DNA of 64,000 nucleotides from Kalaharituber pfeilii (GCA_015179045.1 WHUZ01000060.1:310001-374000), one strand, 5' to 3'. Counted from the first letter of the stretch, positions 1 to 10,699 are shown. Translations and numbers: made by a program. The notes: a model not told the origin generated them from the sequence alone.

Positions 1-301
1 AGTTGTGGTTCTGCAGTCACCTCATGCAATGGTATATAATCCTGTTTGTTCTACATCTCTTTAGTCAATCAGACCTATTGAACCCAACGGTACAGATCTT
101 CTTTATTCCTTCAGAGAAGCTCTCTTGTTCTACGTGACGAAGCCCTCCTTATCCTACGTACGAAACCGGAATTCCAGGATCGATGTTAAAACATAGCCTA
201 CTCTCTCTTGCCGCCAAGATATCTACTTGCAGCTGCTGTCATACCGAGGCCCCTTCTCGCTTTGTCACATGCTTGTCCTTTCCTTCCTAAGGTACTGTGC
301 T
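1..301. other. Intergenic flank, no gene seen
   Basis: No convincing coding region or recognisable repeat was seen here. The last bases belong to the left target-site duplication of the LINE that follows. Confidence 0.5.
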
Positions 302-313
302 TCACCACATCTC
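302..313. repeat. Left target-site duplication of the full-length LINE
   Basis: TCACCACATCTC, repeated exactly at 7170-7181 on the other side of the LINE. Confidence 0.92.
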
Positions 314-344
314 TTTTTTTTTTTTTTTTTTTTTTATTTCATTA

Positions 345-374
345 ATCGCATGCCGCCCTATGGGCTATGGCGAT
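345..374 (-). promoter_or_regulatory. LINE 3' terminal hairpin (tail type A)
   Basis: On the element strand the outer stem is ATCGC/GCGAT and the inner stem is GCCC-ATA-GGGC, directly upstream of the poly(A). The same structure ends many other elements in this window. In those the outer stem is usually CTCGC/GCGAG, so the first base pair co-varies (A-T versus C-G). It is probably the RNA structure bound by the LINE reverse transcriptase at the start of target-primed synthesis; that role is inferred. Confidence 0.75.
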
Positions 375-437
375 GTTTAGATACATGGATTTGGTGATGA
401 ATAGAGAAACTAGAAAAGAAAAGAAAAGAGAACCCCT

Positions 438-3400
438 CTACTCCTCCCCTGCCCATTCCAGGATCTCCGCCAGGTTGGCGTCCTTCTCCGGATGTCTCAG
501 TCCTCCCGCTCCGTCTTTTATCTTTTTCTTCCATGTCTGACAGTCGTTGGTTATGTGTGCTAGGTTCTCTGGGGCTCTCCCGCACCATCTGCACTCGGGT
601 GAGTCAGCCTTTCCTATGGTGTATCTCCACTCTTTGAGTCCCTTGTTCCCTAGTATTCCGGCCAGGGTTGCTATTCTCCTGCGGTTGTCTATGCTTTGGA
701 GGGGTCGATAGGAGAGGTGGAGGCGATTCCGTTCTTCGGCCCTGAGGCTTTTGGCTTCTTGTCTGATCCCCGCTTCTGTGACGGTGTCGTCTTCGTATTG
801 TATTGCCGTGCCTATCTTGGCCGCCTTGTCCGCCCTAGTGTTTCCTTCTACCCCTTTGTGTCCCTTGACCCACAACGCGGCGATGCCTTGGTCTCCCCGA
901 TTGACGCGTTTCTCCCACTGTCTTCTGACTACCATGGATGTGCCTTCTACGTTTGGGTCGCCGTTGGCAATCGTCTGGAGTCTGGAGATGGCGGTGCGTG
1001 AGTCGGTGATGACCATTAGTTCTCCTTCTTGGTCGAGTGCCTGGCTGATGGCCATCATCTCCCCGTCGTTTATCGTGCATTTTCTTCCCAGGTATAAGTG
1101 CTCGTCTTTGCCGCGGCAGTGTGTTCCCGCTCCCGTCTGGTTGTCCATTCGGCTCCCGTCGGTGTAGACGCTCTTCCACCCCTCGTCCTCCTCTTTTGCG
1201 ATGATCTCCTCCCATCTTTCCTTGCTCGTGTCGCTGGGTTGAAAGGGGAAGACGTGTATCGGTAGCGGGTCTCGGTGTGATAGGTCGCCTCTCAGGTACG
1301 TAGTGTCCGGTGTCGGGTCTAGTATCGGTTCTTCGGGGAACCTCAGGGTCCGAGCTTCCACTCGTTCTTTCTCCCCGTGAGTGAATGTCTCTACCGATTC
1401 TAGGTTGGCTATCCCCTCCACTATGTCCCTCCTGGTTCCCCACGGGGCGCCGGTGATGTCCCTGGCAACCTTGTACTGCCATTTCTCCAATTGTCTGAGT
1501 TTCGTCTCCTTCGGGGCCCCTTTCGCGTAGGACTGCCATGCCCAGCAGCCGTAGGTGGCTATGTTCCTTGCTATGCTTGTGTAGAGTTGTCGTCGTTTGC
1601 TCGGCGGTATCTTGGTAAGTCTTTGAGCGACTCCCCAGGCTGCCTTCCCTAGGTGCAGTCTTTTCTCGAAGTGTTCCCCGAATTTGAGCTCCCAGTCCAC
1701 TGTTAGTCCTACCAGGCGGTAGCTTTTCCCCTTGGTGCCGATTATCAGGGTTTCGGCTTTCCGGGGGTCTAGCTCGAACCCTTCCTCCATGGCTTCTTGG
1801 GCTAGCTTTCTGCGGTGGGTGTCTATGTCCTTTCGGAGCTGCTTCATCGATCGGTTGGAGATGACGCTGTGGAAGTCGTCTACGTATGATCGTGTGAAAT
1901 GTCGTCTGTCGGCTTTCTCCGCTAGGGGAGCGACTCCTACCAGGAATAGGACCGGGGATAGCGGTGAACCCCGTCCGTCATTGTGCCTTTGCCTCGGACC
2001 TTTCCGTCCCACGAAATCGAGAACTGTGTCGGTTGGAGGAATCCTTGGACGAAGCTGGCTATGTTTTGGTCTATTTTCTCTAACCTTGTGACTACTCTGT
2101 CCCGCCTTACGTGGTTGAACGCGGTCTTGATGTCGTCCCCAACCAGTGCCGTCCATTCCCCGCTTTGGAGTCGTTGGTCTGCTTCCTTTAGTATTTGTCT
2201 CTGTAGATCCTCGCTCCCTCGGAAGGGTCGGCTCCCCAGTTGTGAGTTCCGGAAGAGGCCATCCATTCTCTGTATTGAGTTCGCTATGACCTTCTGACCT
2301 AGCTTGGCTGCTGTGTTGAGTAACGTGATGGGCCGCCAGCTTCCCGGCTGGTCCCGAGGTTTCCCTTTCTTTAGGATCATGACCATGTCGAAACCTCTGG
2401 CGAACTCATAGTTTCCGTTCAGGTACTCCACTATCTCTTCCCTTAGAGCCTTCCAGAGGTTCGTTTTCCTCAGGAGCTTAAGTACCCCGTATTGGATGCC
2501 ATCTGGGCCTGGGGCAGATCTTGTCTTGGTTTTGGAGAGTGCCTTATCTATCTCCGCCCTGGCTCGTTCCCTCTCCATGGTGATCCCGTGCGGTCTTCTT
2601 GTCTTCTCTTTCCCGGGGGGGTCTGTGATGATGTTGTGTCGGATTAGCTTCTCCGCCATCTGGTCGTCTGTGCCCTCTAGGCCCATCAGGGGTCGGTTCC
2701 GGAACGGGTCCCTGGCTATCCGGAAAATGTCCCAGGGGGACTCTATCCGGTCTTCCTCCAGGAAGTTTTCCCAGTAGGCTTTCTTTTTTTCCCGGATTAG
2801 GTTTCGTAGCAACCTACGAGCCCTGGTGCGTTCTCGGTTGGTGTTCCCGGGGTTCCGTAGGATGTATTTGGTCATCTTCCGGGCCTCCTTCACTTCCTTG
2901 TCGAACCACCTTTTCGATCTGTCCGTGATCTGGGCTTCTTTGGTGAATTCCTGGCCCAGTCTTATCAGTGTCTCGTAGGCCTTGCCGTCTTCTATCCTGT
3001 CTTCCCCGTGTTCTTCCGCGTATTCCTCCCATCTCTCCCAGTCTGTGACTCTTATCTTCCGAGTGGGGCCCCTGTCTTGGATCGATAGGTGCCCGTAGAT
3101 CATGGCGTGGTCGGCGCCCGCAATCCATGAGATGCTTTTGGTTGTCCATTCCCGGTCCCTTGCGAAGACCAGGTCTAACAGGGCTGATCTCTGGGTGCCG
3201 TTTATCCTTCTCGTCCAGGTGATCGATCCTTTGTCTATCTGTTGTGTCAAGCCGTGGGCTTGCATGTGTCTGTATGTCCTTAAGCCTCGGGCATCCTGTC
3301 GGTTGGACCATTCTCGGTGATGGCTGTTGCAGTCCCCGATTATCAAGTCGGCCGCCCCTATCTTGTCTAGTTCTTCTTCTAGATTAGTGTCTTTATTCCA

Positions 3401-3688
3401 GTACACCCCGGTGATCTTCCTCCCCTTGTAGGTGACTGTGACGTGTCTCTCGTTCCCTTCTACTCGTATGTCTGTAACTATGTCTTTTCTGGCGTAGGCT
3501 GCTATTCCTCCTGATTTGGAGGGTGCGTGTATTGTTGCGAATGACGGGTGAAATGTTGTTCCTCCTCCCGGTGCCGCCCATCCTTCCCCTATGAAAATGA
3601 AATCCGCCTTCTTGTCCGCTCCTTCCTGTAGTGTGATGTCCGTGCCTATTATCCCCCTCCCCACGTTTTGGTAGACTATTCTAATCAT
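438..3688 (-). pseudogene. LINE ORF2: APE endonuclease, reverse transcriptase, RNase H (one frameshift)
   Basis: This would be the enzyme that nicks the target and copies the LINE RNA. The first frame (ATG at 3688, stop at 1937) opens with an APE-type endonuclease: QNVGRG at the N-terminus, FIGEGW, GDCNSHHREWS, LLDLVFA and GADHAMIYG over residues 1-220. The reverse transcriptase follows from about residue 330 (SAPGPDG near 383, GDDIKTAFNH near 519). At a run of four C at 1969-1972 the frame changes, just before GSPLSP. The rest continues in another frame to 438, with YVDD near 1890, an RNase H domain (TDGS, GEMMA, TDSRT, GHKGVEGNTRADKAA) around 1170-820 and a CCHC finger (CRWCG..H....C) near 590-540. 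All catalytic motifs are present, so the single shift is the only visible lesion. The ATG overlaps the ORF1 stop codon. A programmed shift is possible, but the break falls inside a core RT motif, so mutation is more likely. Confidence 0.9.
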
Positions 3689-6489
3689 TGTGGGGGGGTT
3701 TTCGACTCTGGTGCCCTATGGGGACGTTTCGGGAGTTGGCATCCGGGTAGGTGGCCACCTGTCTGGCGACAGCCGTGGCAGGTCTGTCTGAAAGGTCTTC
3801 CGTTCAGGTTGACTGGTTCCTCGGCATCCTTTCTTCTCGGGGATCTCCTGAGCCATTCCGGGATGGATCTCTGATTTGGGACCCATTCTATGACTTGTCC
3901 TACCAGAAAGTGATTGCAGTAACCCTCTGAGTCCGTGTATCGGTACCTCCTGGCCTTTTCCTTTCCTAGGTCGGCTTTCAGGAGGCATTTTATTCTTTCC
4001 CCGCGGAATTGTAGGCCTTTCTTTAAGATCTGAACTACATTGTCTGAGACGTATATTGTGAAGGCGGGATTGCCGTTCCTTGCGGGTACGCGATTGTTAG
4101 TCAGCCTTCGGACGTTTCTATAAGAGAGCTCTCCGGGGTTCTCGATGCGGAGGTCCCGGTCGACTTTTCCCGGGTCTTCGTTCATGCCGATGTCAAATGT
4201 GACCAGTTCGACCAGGCGGCTGTCCCAGTCTGTTCTAGCCCCGGGGTTGATCCTCTTGATTGCCTTCTCGAGGTGTGATATATCTCTGGGGCCCTGTCGG
4301 TGTTCCGTGTCCACCATTAGGAGGATTCTTTCTTCTGGGAAAGCGGAGTCCAGGATCACTCTTCGGACCTGGTAGGGTGATTCGCTGCCGAGGATGATGT
4401 TGATCCTGTTCTTGGTCTTCTCCATTTCTAGGTTGCCTTCTCTGGGGTGTGTCCAGCCTTTCTTGTACCAGTTGTCTTCGTTGTGTATCCTGGCTTGCCA
4501 CAATCTTTCTTTCGGGATCTCGCCGTCGTATTGTCTATCCTTCGCCTGGTCCGACCTCGCGGGTTTTGGGGAAGTGTTCTTGTCGGCCTTGGTTTCTGCT
4601 TCCGTCTGGTTCTTCCTCGAGGTGGTTGGGATGTGGTTCTGCTTTGGCTTGGTGTCTGGGGTGGTGTCCGCCATCTCGTCCGTCTTTTTCTCTGTGGCCG
4701 TTTCCTTATGGGTGGCCGCTGCCTGCGCGTATGACTGTTTTTTCCCCCCACTCGTGGGCGGTGCCTTCTTGGTCTCCTTGCCTTGTCTGTTCTTAGTCAC
4801 TGGGGGGTTCGGGGTCGTCTGAGGTGTTGTTTTCCGATCTTCCTGGACGTGCTTGCTCACTTTCGTTGATGTCGTACCTGGGTCCCGTTCCGGGGCGGGT
4901 TCCGGTGGCGAGGTTTTTGGTGGGGAGGGTTCACGGGGGTTGTTGTCCGGGATTGGGATTGCTGGGGGAAGCCTGATGCGGGGTGTCGGGGCCTTCTTGA
5001 GCTCAATCTTCTTGCCCTCTGTGGCGTACTTGCTCCCCATGATTGAGGGATCTGCGTATTCCCATTCCATTCCTTCCGATTTCGAAGTGGGTACCGGTGG
5101 GGTGGGGTCCGGTAGTGTCTTGGGTTCCGATGGGGTGGGGTCCAGTAGGGTCCTGATGTGGGGGGTCGGTGCCGTCTTGAGTTCTGTCTTCTGGGCGTGC
5201 TTGCTCCCCTTTATTGATGGGTCTTCGTATTCCCATTCCATTCCTTCCGGTTTCGGGGTGGGTTCCGGTGAGGTGGGGACCGATGTGGTGCTTGAGGGCG
5301 TCGACGGGGTGAGTTCGATCGGGTTTCCCTGTGTCCCGTTGTAATGGGGCCTACTAGTGTATTGAGCTCCCGGTCCCCTCTTGTTATTTGGTTGCCCGCT
5401 ATGGATGGGTAGGCCTTCCTTGGTGTAAAGTAGTCTGTGTTCTATCCTTGTCAATAGGTCGCACATGCGGCCCAGCGATTCGTCGACCGAGGCTTCCCAC
5501 TCGGCGCGTCGTGTCTCCTTTTTGTCGCGTTCCGCGGTCGTCGTGTTCTTGATGGCACTGATTAATTTGTCGTGTTCCGCGGCCGTCGTGTTCTTGATGA
5601 CATTGGTTAATTCCTGTCTCGTGATGTGGTGTTGTACCTGGAATCCTCTGACTATGTCTTCGTGGATGTCTTCCACTACCTTTTCGTGAGCCTTGATCAT
5701 TCCGGCTAGTCTTTCTTCTGTCTCGGCTAGTCTTCCTCTGAGTCTTCCTTCTGTCTCGGCTAGCCTTTCGCCGATAAGCTCCATCCTTTCGTTGAGGGTT
5801 TGGTGTATGTTGGCGAGTCTGACGTCTGGGTCGTGATCCTCTTGTCTGTTGTACCATTCTCTGCATCGCTGTCTCATCTCTTCCGGAACTGGGGTGTATC
5901 CTGGTTCAGAGTCCTTTCCGGTCGTGGCTGGGATGACCGTTCTTCCGGAGCTTTCGCTTGAGGTGTCCCCGTATGGGGGTGTGCCTGGGATGATGCTTTC
6001 CCCGTGGAGCCCTTCGGTGGGGGGGGGAAGGAGCGGGTGTATCTCGGTGTCAAAATACTCGGGTAGTGGGTACTCTGGTGGTCCACCTGCAAGGTCCTTC
6101 CCGGTTGTGGATGGGATGACCGTTCTTTCGGAGCTCTGTCTTGAGATGCTCCCGTATGGGGGTGTGCCTGGGATGGTGTCTTCCCCGTGGAGCCCTTCGG
6201 TGGGGAGGGAACGGAGCGGATGTGGCTCGGTGTCGCCAAACTCGGGTGGTGGTCCGTCTACTATGATCGTATCTTCCAGTTGGTCTTCCGGGGCCCTGGG
6301 GTCCATGGCTTCGCTAGCTTCGATGAATTCGATGATCTCCTGGGTAGATACTCGCCCTTTGTGGATGTCGTCGATGCTGACGTTCCTTATGGTTGTCTCG
6401 AGTTCCCTTTCTAGTGCAAGCCTCCCTTTGGCGGCGGCTACCTTTGTGGCTTTTTCCAGTCTTTGTCCAGATTGTGGGTCCGTTTGCAT
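3685..6489 (-). CDS. LINE ORF1, gag-like RNA-binding protein (934 aa)
   Basis: This is the probable nucleic-acid chaperone that packages the LINE transcript. It is unusually long for a LINE ORF1. From the N-terminus there are: two tandem copies of a roughly 60-residue block containing TEGLHGE..IPGTPPYG (near residues 98 and 158); a coiled coil with ERLAETE-type heptads (about 215-330, itself partly duplicated around KNTTAAEHDK); a proline-rich region with two copies of an EGMEWEY.DPSI.GSK block (near 416 and 475); a basic region; a conserved core around RIENPGELSYRNVRRL (about 780-800), also found at 45212-45480; and a C-terminal zinc-knuckle-like CHGC.....H...C near 901-915. The ATG at 6489 is the first in frame: the frame is open upstream to a TGA near 6690 but has no earlier ATG. 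Its TGA overlaps the ORF2 ATG. Confidence 0.85.
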   Translation of the reverse strand: MQTDPQSGQRLEKATKVAAAKGRLALERELETTIRNVSIDDIHKGRVSTQEIIEFIEASEAMDPRAPEDQLEDTIIVDGPPPEFGDTEPHPLRSLPTEGLHGEDTIPGTPPYGSISRQSSERTVIPSTTGKDLAGGPPEYPLPEYFDTEIHPLLPPPTEGLHGESIIPGTPPYGDTSSESSGRTVIPATTGKDSEPGYTPVPEEMRQRCREWYNRQEDHDPDVRLANIHQTLNERMELIGERLAETEGRLRGRLAETEERLAGMIKAHEKVVEDIHEDIVRGFQVQHHITRQELTNVIKNTTAAEHDKLISAIKNTTTAERDKKETRRAEWEASVDESLGRMCDLLTRIEHRLLYTKEGLPIHSGQPNNKRGPGAQYTSRPHYNGTQGNPIELTPSTPSSTTSVPTSPEPTPKPEGMEWEYEDPSIKGSKHAQKTELKTAPTPHIRTLLDPTPSEPKTLPDPTPPVPTSKSEGMEWEYADPSIMGSKYATEGKKIELKKAPTPRIRLPPAIPIPDNNPREPSPPKTSPPEPAPERDPGTTSTKVSKHVQEDRKTTPQTTPNPPVTKNRQGKETKKAPPTSGGKKQSYAQAAATHKETATEKKTDEMADTTPDTKPKQNHIPTTSRKNQTEAETKADKNTSPKPARSDQAKDRQYDGEIPKERLWQARIHNEDNWYKKGWTHPREGNLEMEKTKNRINIILGSESPYQVRRVILDSAFPEERILLMVDTEHRQGPRDISHLEKAIKRINPGARTDWDSRLVELVTFDIGMNEDPGKVDRDLRIENPGELSYRNVRRLTNNRVPARNGNPAFTIYVSDNVVQILKKGLQFRGERIKCLLKADLGKEKARRYRYTDSEGYCNHFLVGQVIEWVPNQRSIPEWLRRSPRRKDAEEPVNLNGRPFRQTCHGCRQTGGHLPGCQLPKRPHRAPESKTPPQ

Positions 6490-7169
6490 GGCGTGTTGGA
6501 AGATGTCCTGGTACCTGTGGAGGGTCCATTGGCTGTCTTCTTGGATGAACGTTATGTCGGAGTTGGACTTCCAGTCTTTGATGTAGTGAGAGTCGATCCC
6601 ATTGACTTTGGTTTTGCCGGTGCGCTTCCGATGTTCCGGGTGCGCTGTGGACTGGGTCCGGTTGCGTAGGCGAGTGCTGGAACGGGTGGGTTGTCACCCC
6701 CTTTCGGTTAGCTTCGTTGTGGCTTTCATCGTGTCTCAGTGTGGCTATGTTGTGTATGTCGTTGGTGTGGGTGCCGGGGGGTGAGTGGCGAGTGTGTGTG
6801 TCGAACGTAGAAGGTGGCGTTGGTGGTATGGTTGAGTGGCGAGTGTGTGTTGTTGGGGATAGTGGCGTCCGGGTGGCAAATTTTCGTAGTGTGGGAGGCC
6901 TCTGATGGGGTCTCGAGGTGCCCCCGCTGTCGAGGTGACTGTGTGGGCTGAAGGTGGGTTGGGGAGGTTGGTGGAGGTTCTGGGGCACGTTCCAAGAGCG
7001 TAGATGGCTGTTTCCTCGGGGGAGGGTGTCTGAATGATCGTTTCTTGTCAGTATCTGGAGGTCCCCGCGACCGTCGGGCCGAGGGGCGTCGTTTGTAGTT
7101 GTCTGCTTGTCGCTGGCTGTCTTGTATGCCGAGATACGGCCTCGGTCACGTGACGTTGGACGTGGTCCG
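6490..7169 (-). promoter_or_regulatory. LINE 5' leader, probable internal promoter
   Basis: About 680 bp lie between the TSD-defined 5' end and the ORF1 start. It is G-rich on the plus strand (C-rich in the RNA). A 224-residue ORF (6314-6988, minus) overlaps it in another frame but has no recognisable domain and a low-complexity P/T/H composition, so I treat it as incidental. LINEs of this type normally carry an internal promoter here; no core element was identified. Confidence 0.55.
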
Positions 7170-7181
7170 TCACCACATCTC
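7170..7181. repeat. Right target-site duplication of the full-length LINE
   Basis: TCACCACATCTC, identical to 302-313. Confidence 0.92.
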
Positions 7182-7968
7182 GACGCACTTCCCCACCAAA
7201 ACTAGCCACGCAGAAGAGCGTGTACCTCAACCACTAGAGCAGAATTTTGTAAGCTCTATTTAGAGATACTAAATAAATACTTGTTCTTCATGTTTAGCAC
7301 CTCTGCTCGCTCAAAGAAAGCATTCTCAAGGAATTATGGCACAGCGAAATTTGTAACAATGTCTTGGCATCTATTTGTATGGGATTCTCATACAATATTT
7401 CAGCAGATTGAACATACTACTCTTTTTCAGCACTATCACACGAATGGCCATAGTCTTGTAATTAAAGGGTCTCTTCTGGCTATATATTGACTCACTTGAC
7501 TTTATTCAATCCATTTTGATATATTGCATAGTTGGCATGCTGATATATATTTTCAGGTGATCTTCCGCTACTATTTATATGCAATATTTCTATGAGGATA
7601 AAAACATTTTGAACAACTCAACAATTACTTTAAGGATTATATTGATGCCATTCATGTATACCTCCATAGGGATAGGTTACCCAAATAAGGTATTTAAATA
7701 TTTTTATTGAATGAATTGCAGATGCAGTGGGTAAATTTCCATATCTGCAATTTTACTGCAAAAATATATGCCAAGACTTATGTGAAAATGTGCAGAGATA
7801 TAATTCATTCATAACTACTTTTTTGATAAGAGTAGAGATGCAGGATCTGAAGAATGATGCTTGCTTTAAGCCTCCTAAAAGGCGCGTAGAAAAGTAGGTT
7901 CTGTGCGTGGGGATATACAGTTTCTCATTCGCTGAGTTTTGGTGGGAAAGCGCGTCGAATTGTGGTGT
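7182..7968. other. AT-rich spacer, no gene seen
   Basis: 7182-7203 is the right flank of the LINE. It recurs inverted at about 7937-7968 plus 8321-8338, where a MITE has split it. The remainder is AT-rich with only short random frames. Confidence 0.5.
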
Positions 7969-7976
7969 GCGTCGAG

Positions 7977-8320
7977 TAGTGAGCGGCACGAGCCGAGCCA
8001 GCTCGAGCTCAAACGAGCCAAGATCATGCTTGTGTTTTCTTGACAGCTCGCTAAAATGCTTAGCCAGTGCAAGGTTTCATAAACTGTAAATACCTAATAT
8101 AGTAATAATTAGAGACTTGGAGCTCATTCTGACCTACCAACAACTTCGAAATGCACAATTTAGCTGATAGTAGTGAGAAAGATGAAAATTTAGCTTAGTT
8201 TAGTTTAGTTTGTCAATATTATGTATATAATCAATCCAGGCTCGAGCCGAGCTCACTTACTCACGAGCTGGCTCGAGCTCACCCTCCAGCTCGGCTCGAG
8301 CTAGCTCGTGCCGCTCACTA
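7977..8320. mobile_element. hAT-type MITE, 344 bp (copy 1)
   Basis: It begins TAGTGAGCGGCACGAGC and ends with the inverted sequence, with subterminal GAGCTCGAGC-type repeats at both ends. An 8-bp direct repeat GCGTCGAG flanks it (7969-7976 and 8321-8328). The TAGTG terminus fits the hAT end rule (YARNG) and 8-bp duplications are a hAT trait. A 344-bp copy in the opposite orientation lies at 14945-15288. There is no coding capacity, so it depends on a transposase elsewhere. Confidence 0.9.
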
Positions 8321-8639
8321 GCGTCGAGATGTGGTGAAATACAGTAGAAATCGTGAAAGCCTACCCACGTGGCTTCCGTGGCTGCAGATGCTCACAAAGC
8401 GCAACAGTCATGCAGAGCACATAAAAGACCGCGTTATATGAATCAGGATTGAGATTGCTTCCTCATAAGTACCCATACTGGTTATAATCGACTGAATGAT
8501 ACGGAGCGGACTGTTCTAGTGCGCTGGCTATTCACTGCTCTCCCCTGGGGCGGAACGCAGGAACGGACATCGCTCGATCCGCTGGGTATTATCTCCATAA
8601 TATGGATCACCAAAGCGTCTGGATGGGGACATGACTCCA

Positions 8640-9160
8640 TATCAGGACGAACTGGTGACTATGATCGCTAAGGGGCAGCCAGGGCAGAGAAACAAGCTGG
8701 GACTAAGCTGCAGTTTAGGGAAATTAATAAGACGCAGGGGGCCCTGCTGGGAGGGGAAAGAGTGATCGCCTGGAGATTTAGGTAGGTAAGGCGGATGGAC
8801 CGGATTGCGGATAGTACGATACGGATGAGGCAATAGAACACATCTGGGATAGGTGTGAAGTTTCCAAGAGATTGCCACGAGAGCTACAGGCCATGCGATA
8901 GCGATAAGGAAGCCACCGCGGAGGAGCATAATTCAGACCAATTGATGTGGGACTGATGGTTGGATGGAAGGAGCTGAGTGCCTAAATATATGTCGGGTGA
9001 ATTTCTTCCTTCCATCTTTGGTTGGAGGCAAAGGGTTCGTTATTTTGCTGTTAATTTCTATCATTTCCTTTGTAAGTAATCGTGTCATAGCCCCTGGGGC
9101 AGTATACAAGCAACGTTTTTTTTTTCGCTATTTTATTAAAAAAAAGAAATGACACTCATA
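8640..9160 (+). mobile_element. Decayed LINE 3' fragment
   Basis: In shifting frames it encodes ALLGGERVIAWRF and EHIWDRCE, the C-terminal zinc-finger region of LINE ORF2 (compare LAGILGNKGLKEWRY and CRWCG...H...C in the full-length copy). It ends with a diverged tail hairpin (GCCCctgGGGC near 9090) before a mixed T/A run. Several frame breaks are present. Confidence 0.6.
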
Positions 9161-9775
9161 CCTATTTCCAACTCTACAGTTTTTCTTTTGCTATGGTACT
9201 TCTCGTTATTTTGTTCTTTCTGTTTTCTTCTGTTCCCTCGCGATCTTCCTCCTTTCGCTTTTTAAAGAGGGTCAACACCTGTACACTTGAATTGAGAAAT
9301 CAGTTTAAGTTATGACAGCTAGACCGTGAGGATTATATACTGGAGCAGGTTTATTTTTCTGGTCATACGTATCGGAATTGCAGCCCAACTCTGAGTACCC
9401 TTTAAGCGGCGAGGTAACTTTGTGCTCGCAGTCTGCTGCGGGCCCCAGCACCAGGCCATAAAGCTAGCAATCTGAGACGTTTTCTCCAAAGGCCGCAAAT
9501 TCCGGTTGAGTACCGGACGAGCTTCGCAGTAGGCTTAAGATGCTTTTGCGCGCCGCTTCGCTGCTTGGGATAGCATCTTCCCCTCAAATACATGGAAAAT
9601 ATGCATCAATTGATAGAAATTAATTATTAATACTAGTATTATTCATATTCCCTTAAACGAAGGCACATCCCGAAGTGTTATATTAATGTTATGTTCTTAG
9701 TCTTTTTGGAGTAAATTTAGCCGATAATGAACCTAGGTACAGACAATACATCCAACGTTGCTTTAATCAACAGGT
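9161..9775. other. No gene seen
   Basis: AT-rich sequence with short random frames and no recognisable repeat apart from its junction with the R2 repeat on the right. Confidence 0.4.
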
Positions 9776-10500
9776 AAAATTGGCCCTTTGTTTTCTCTAT
9801 AGCAAGTTTGTCGAATAGAAAATTGTGGCAAATTGGTCATATATTCTTGGCAGCTGCGGTCGGAGCCTTGAAGAGCTGAACTCTACGACCTACTAGTTGA
9901 GAAAACAACTAAATTAAGAAATATCTAATATATATTAGAGGGGTAATCTTATAGGAATCAGTCTTAGATTGAGCTCAGTGATCAGGGCCCTAAGTCAAGA
10001 TGTCTACTAGCGAGCAGCAAGCATTTTGTAAATGAGAGGTCACTCCTACTAAAACATAGTAAGATCTACATCTAACCAATATTAATCAGGAGGAGTTGAT
10101 CAAATTATCTACCATATCGCAGATCTTGGAGTCAAAAGTTTGGCTTTCGGTTATCGAGAAAAGCCCTGAACATATCCCTACCTTTTAATTCGTGAAGGCA
10201 ACATCCCGCAAGCGACAACCACTGGTAAGCCAATATCTAGCACTTGGCAACGTAGCTGCTGCTCGTGAGGCTGCTACTGGTATGTGGGGCTGCTGTTTGT
10301 TTAGCGCTTGGAATAACTGGCACCTAAGGGCTGCACGGCAGTAGCAGTGAGGTTCCTGTAAATTTCTTTGCCGCACGAACAAATTGTATGTAGGCAAAAA
10401 TAACCTCCTCTAGATATTTTTTCATTTCATGATTTTGGTTGAGAGGGAAATCCTACAGCGCTATGTTTAAATTGCGTCGATCAGCCACGGTGGCAAAATA
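9776..10500 (+). repeat. Interspersed repeat R2
   Basis: It shares blocks (CTTGGCAGCTG, a GCAGTAGCAG stretch, AGAACAATTTGTATGTAG) with 18480-18940, 23270-23940, 25640-26080 and 31063-31700, and inverted with 46999-47360 and 49980-50420. CTATAGCAAG-type motifs near the edges recall the ends of pogo-like DNA transposons, but no clean terminal repeats or TSD were found. Confidence 0.5.
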
Positions 10501-10699
10501 AAGTAATTAGCTTAATACGAGGTGGGTCCTCTCTCAGGGAGAGAGAGAACATACGGGGAGGCGACCTCACCGCTCGCTGCACCGCGCCTCACAGTGGGAA
10601 GGCGGGGCACCGATAGTTAGCTTAGCTGAACACGAAAATATCCTTGAATGTCTCATATCAGCTGGACTTGGCGTACTTGTTCCATGTTTAGATATCCAT

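Larger units (their letters stand above)
314..7169 (-). mobile_element. Full-length non-LTR retrotransposon (Tad/jockey-like LINE)
   Basis: The element reads right to left: 5' leader, ORF1 (gag-like), ORF2 (endonuclease, reverse transcriptase, RNase H), a short 3' UTR, a 3' hairpin and a poly(A) tail seen as a T run on the plus strand. It is flanked by a perfect 12-bp direct repeat, TCACCACATCTC, at 302-313 and 7170-7181. That is what target-primed reverse transcription leaves and it fixes both ends, giving 6,856 bp. The APE-type endonuclease, YVDD and RNase H place it among fungal Tad-like LINEs. ORF2 has one frameshift, so this copy is probably not autonomous as read. The perfect TSD suggests a fairly recent insertion. 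Confidence 0.93.

Noticed and set aside
835..1539. 234-codon minus-strand frame within ORF2
   Set aside because: Shadow of the RNase H region in another frame.
6314..6988. 224-codon frame overlapping the LINE leader and ORF1 start
   Set aside because: Low-complexity P/T/H composition, different frame from ORF1, no domain.
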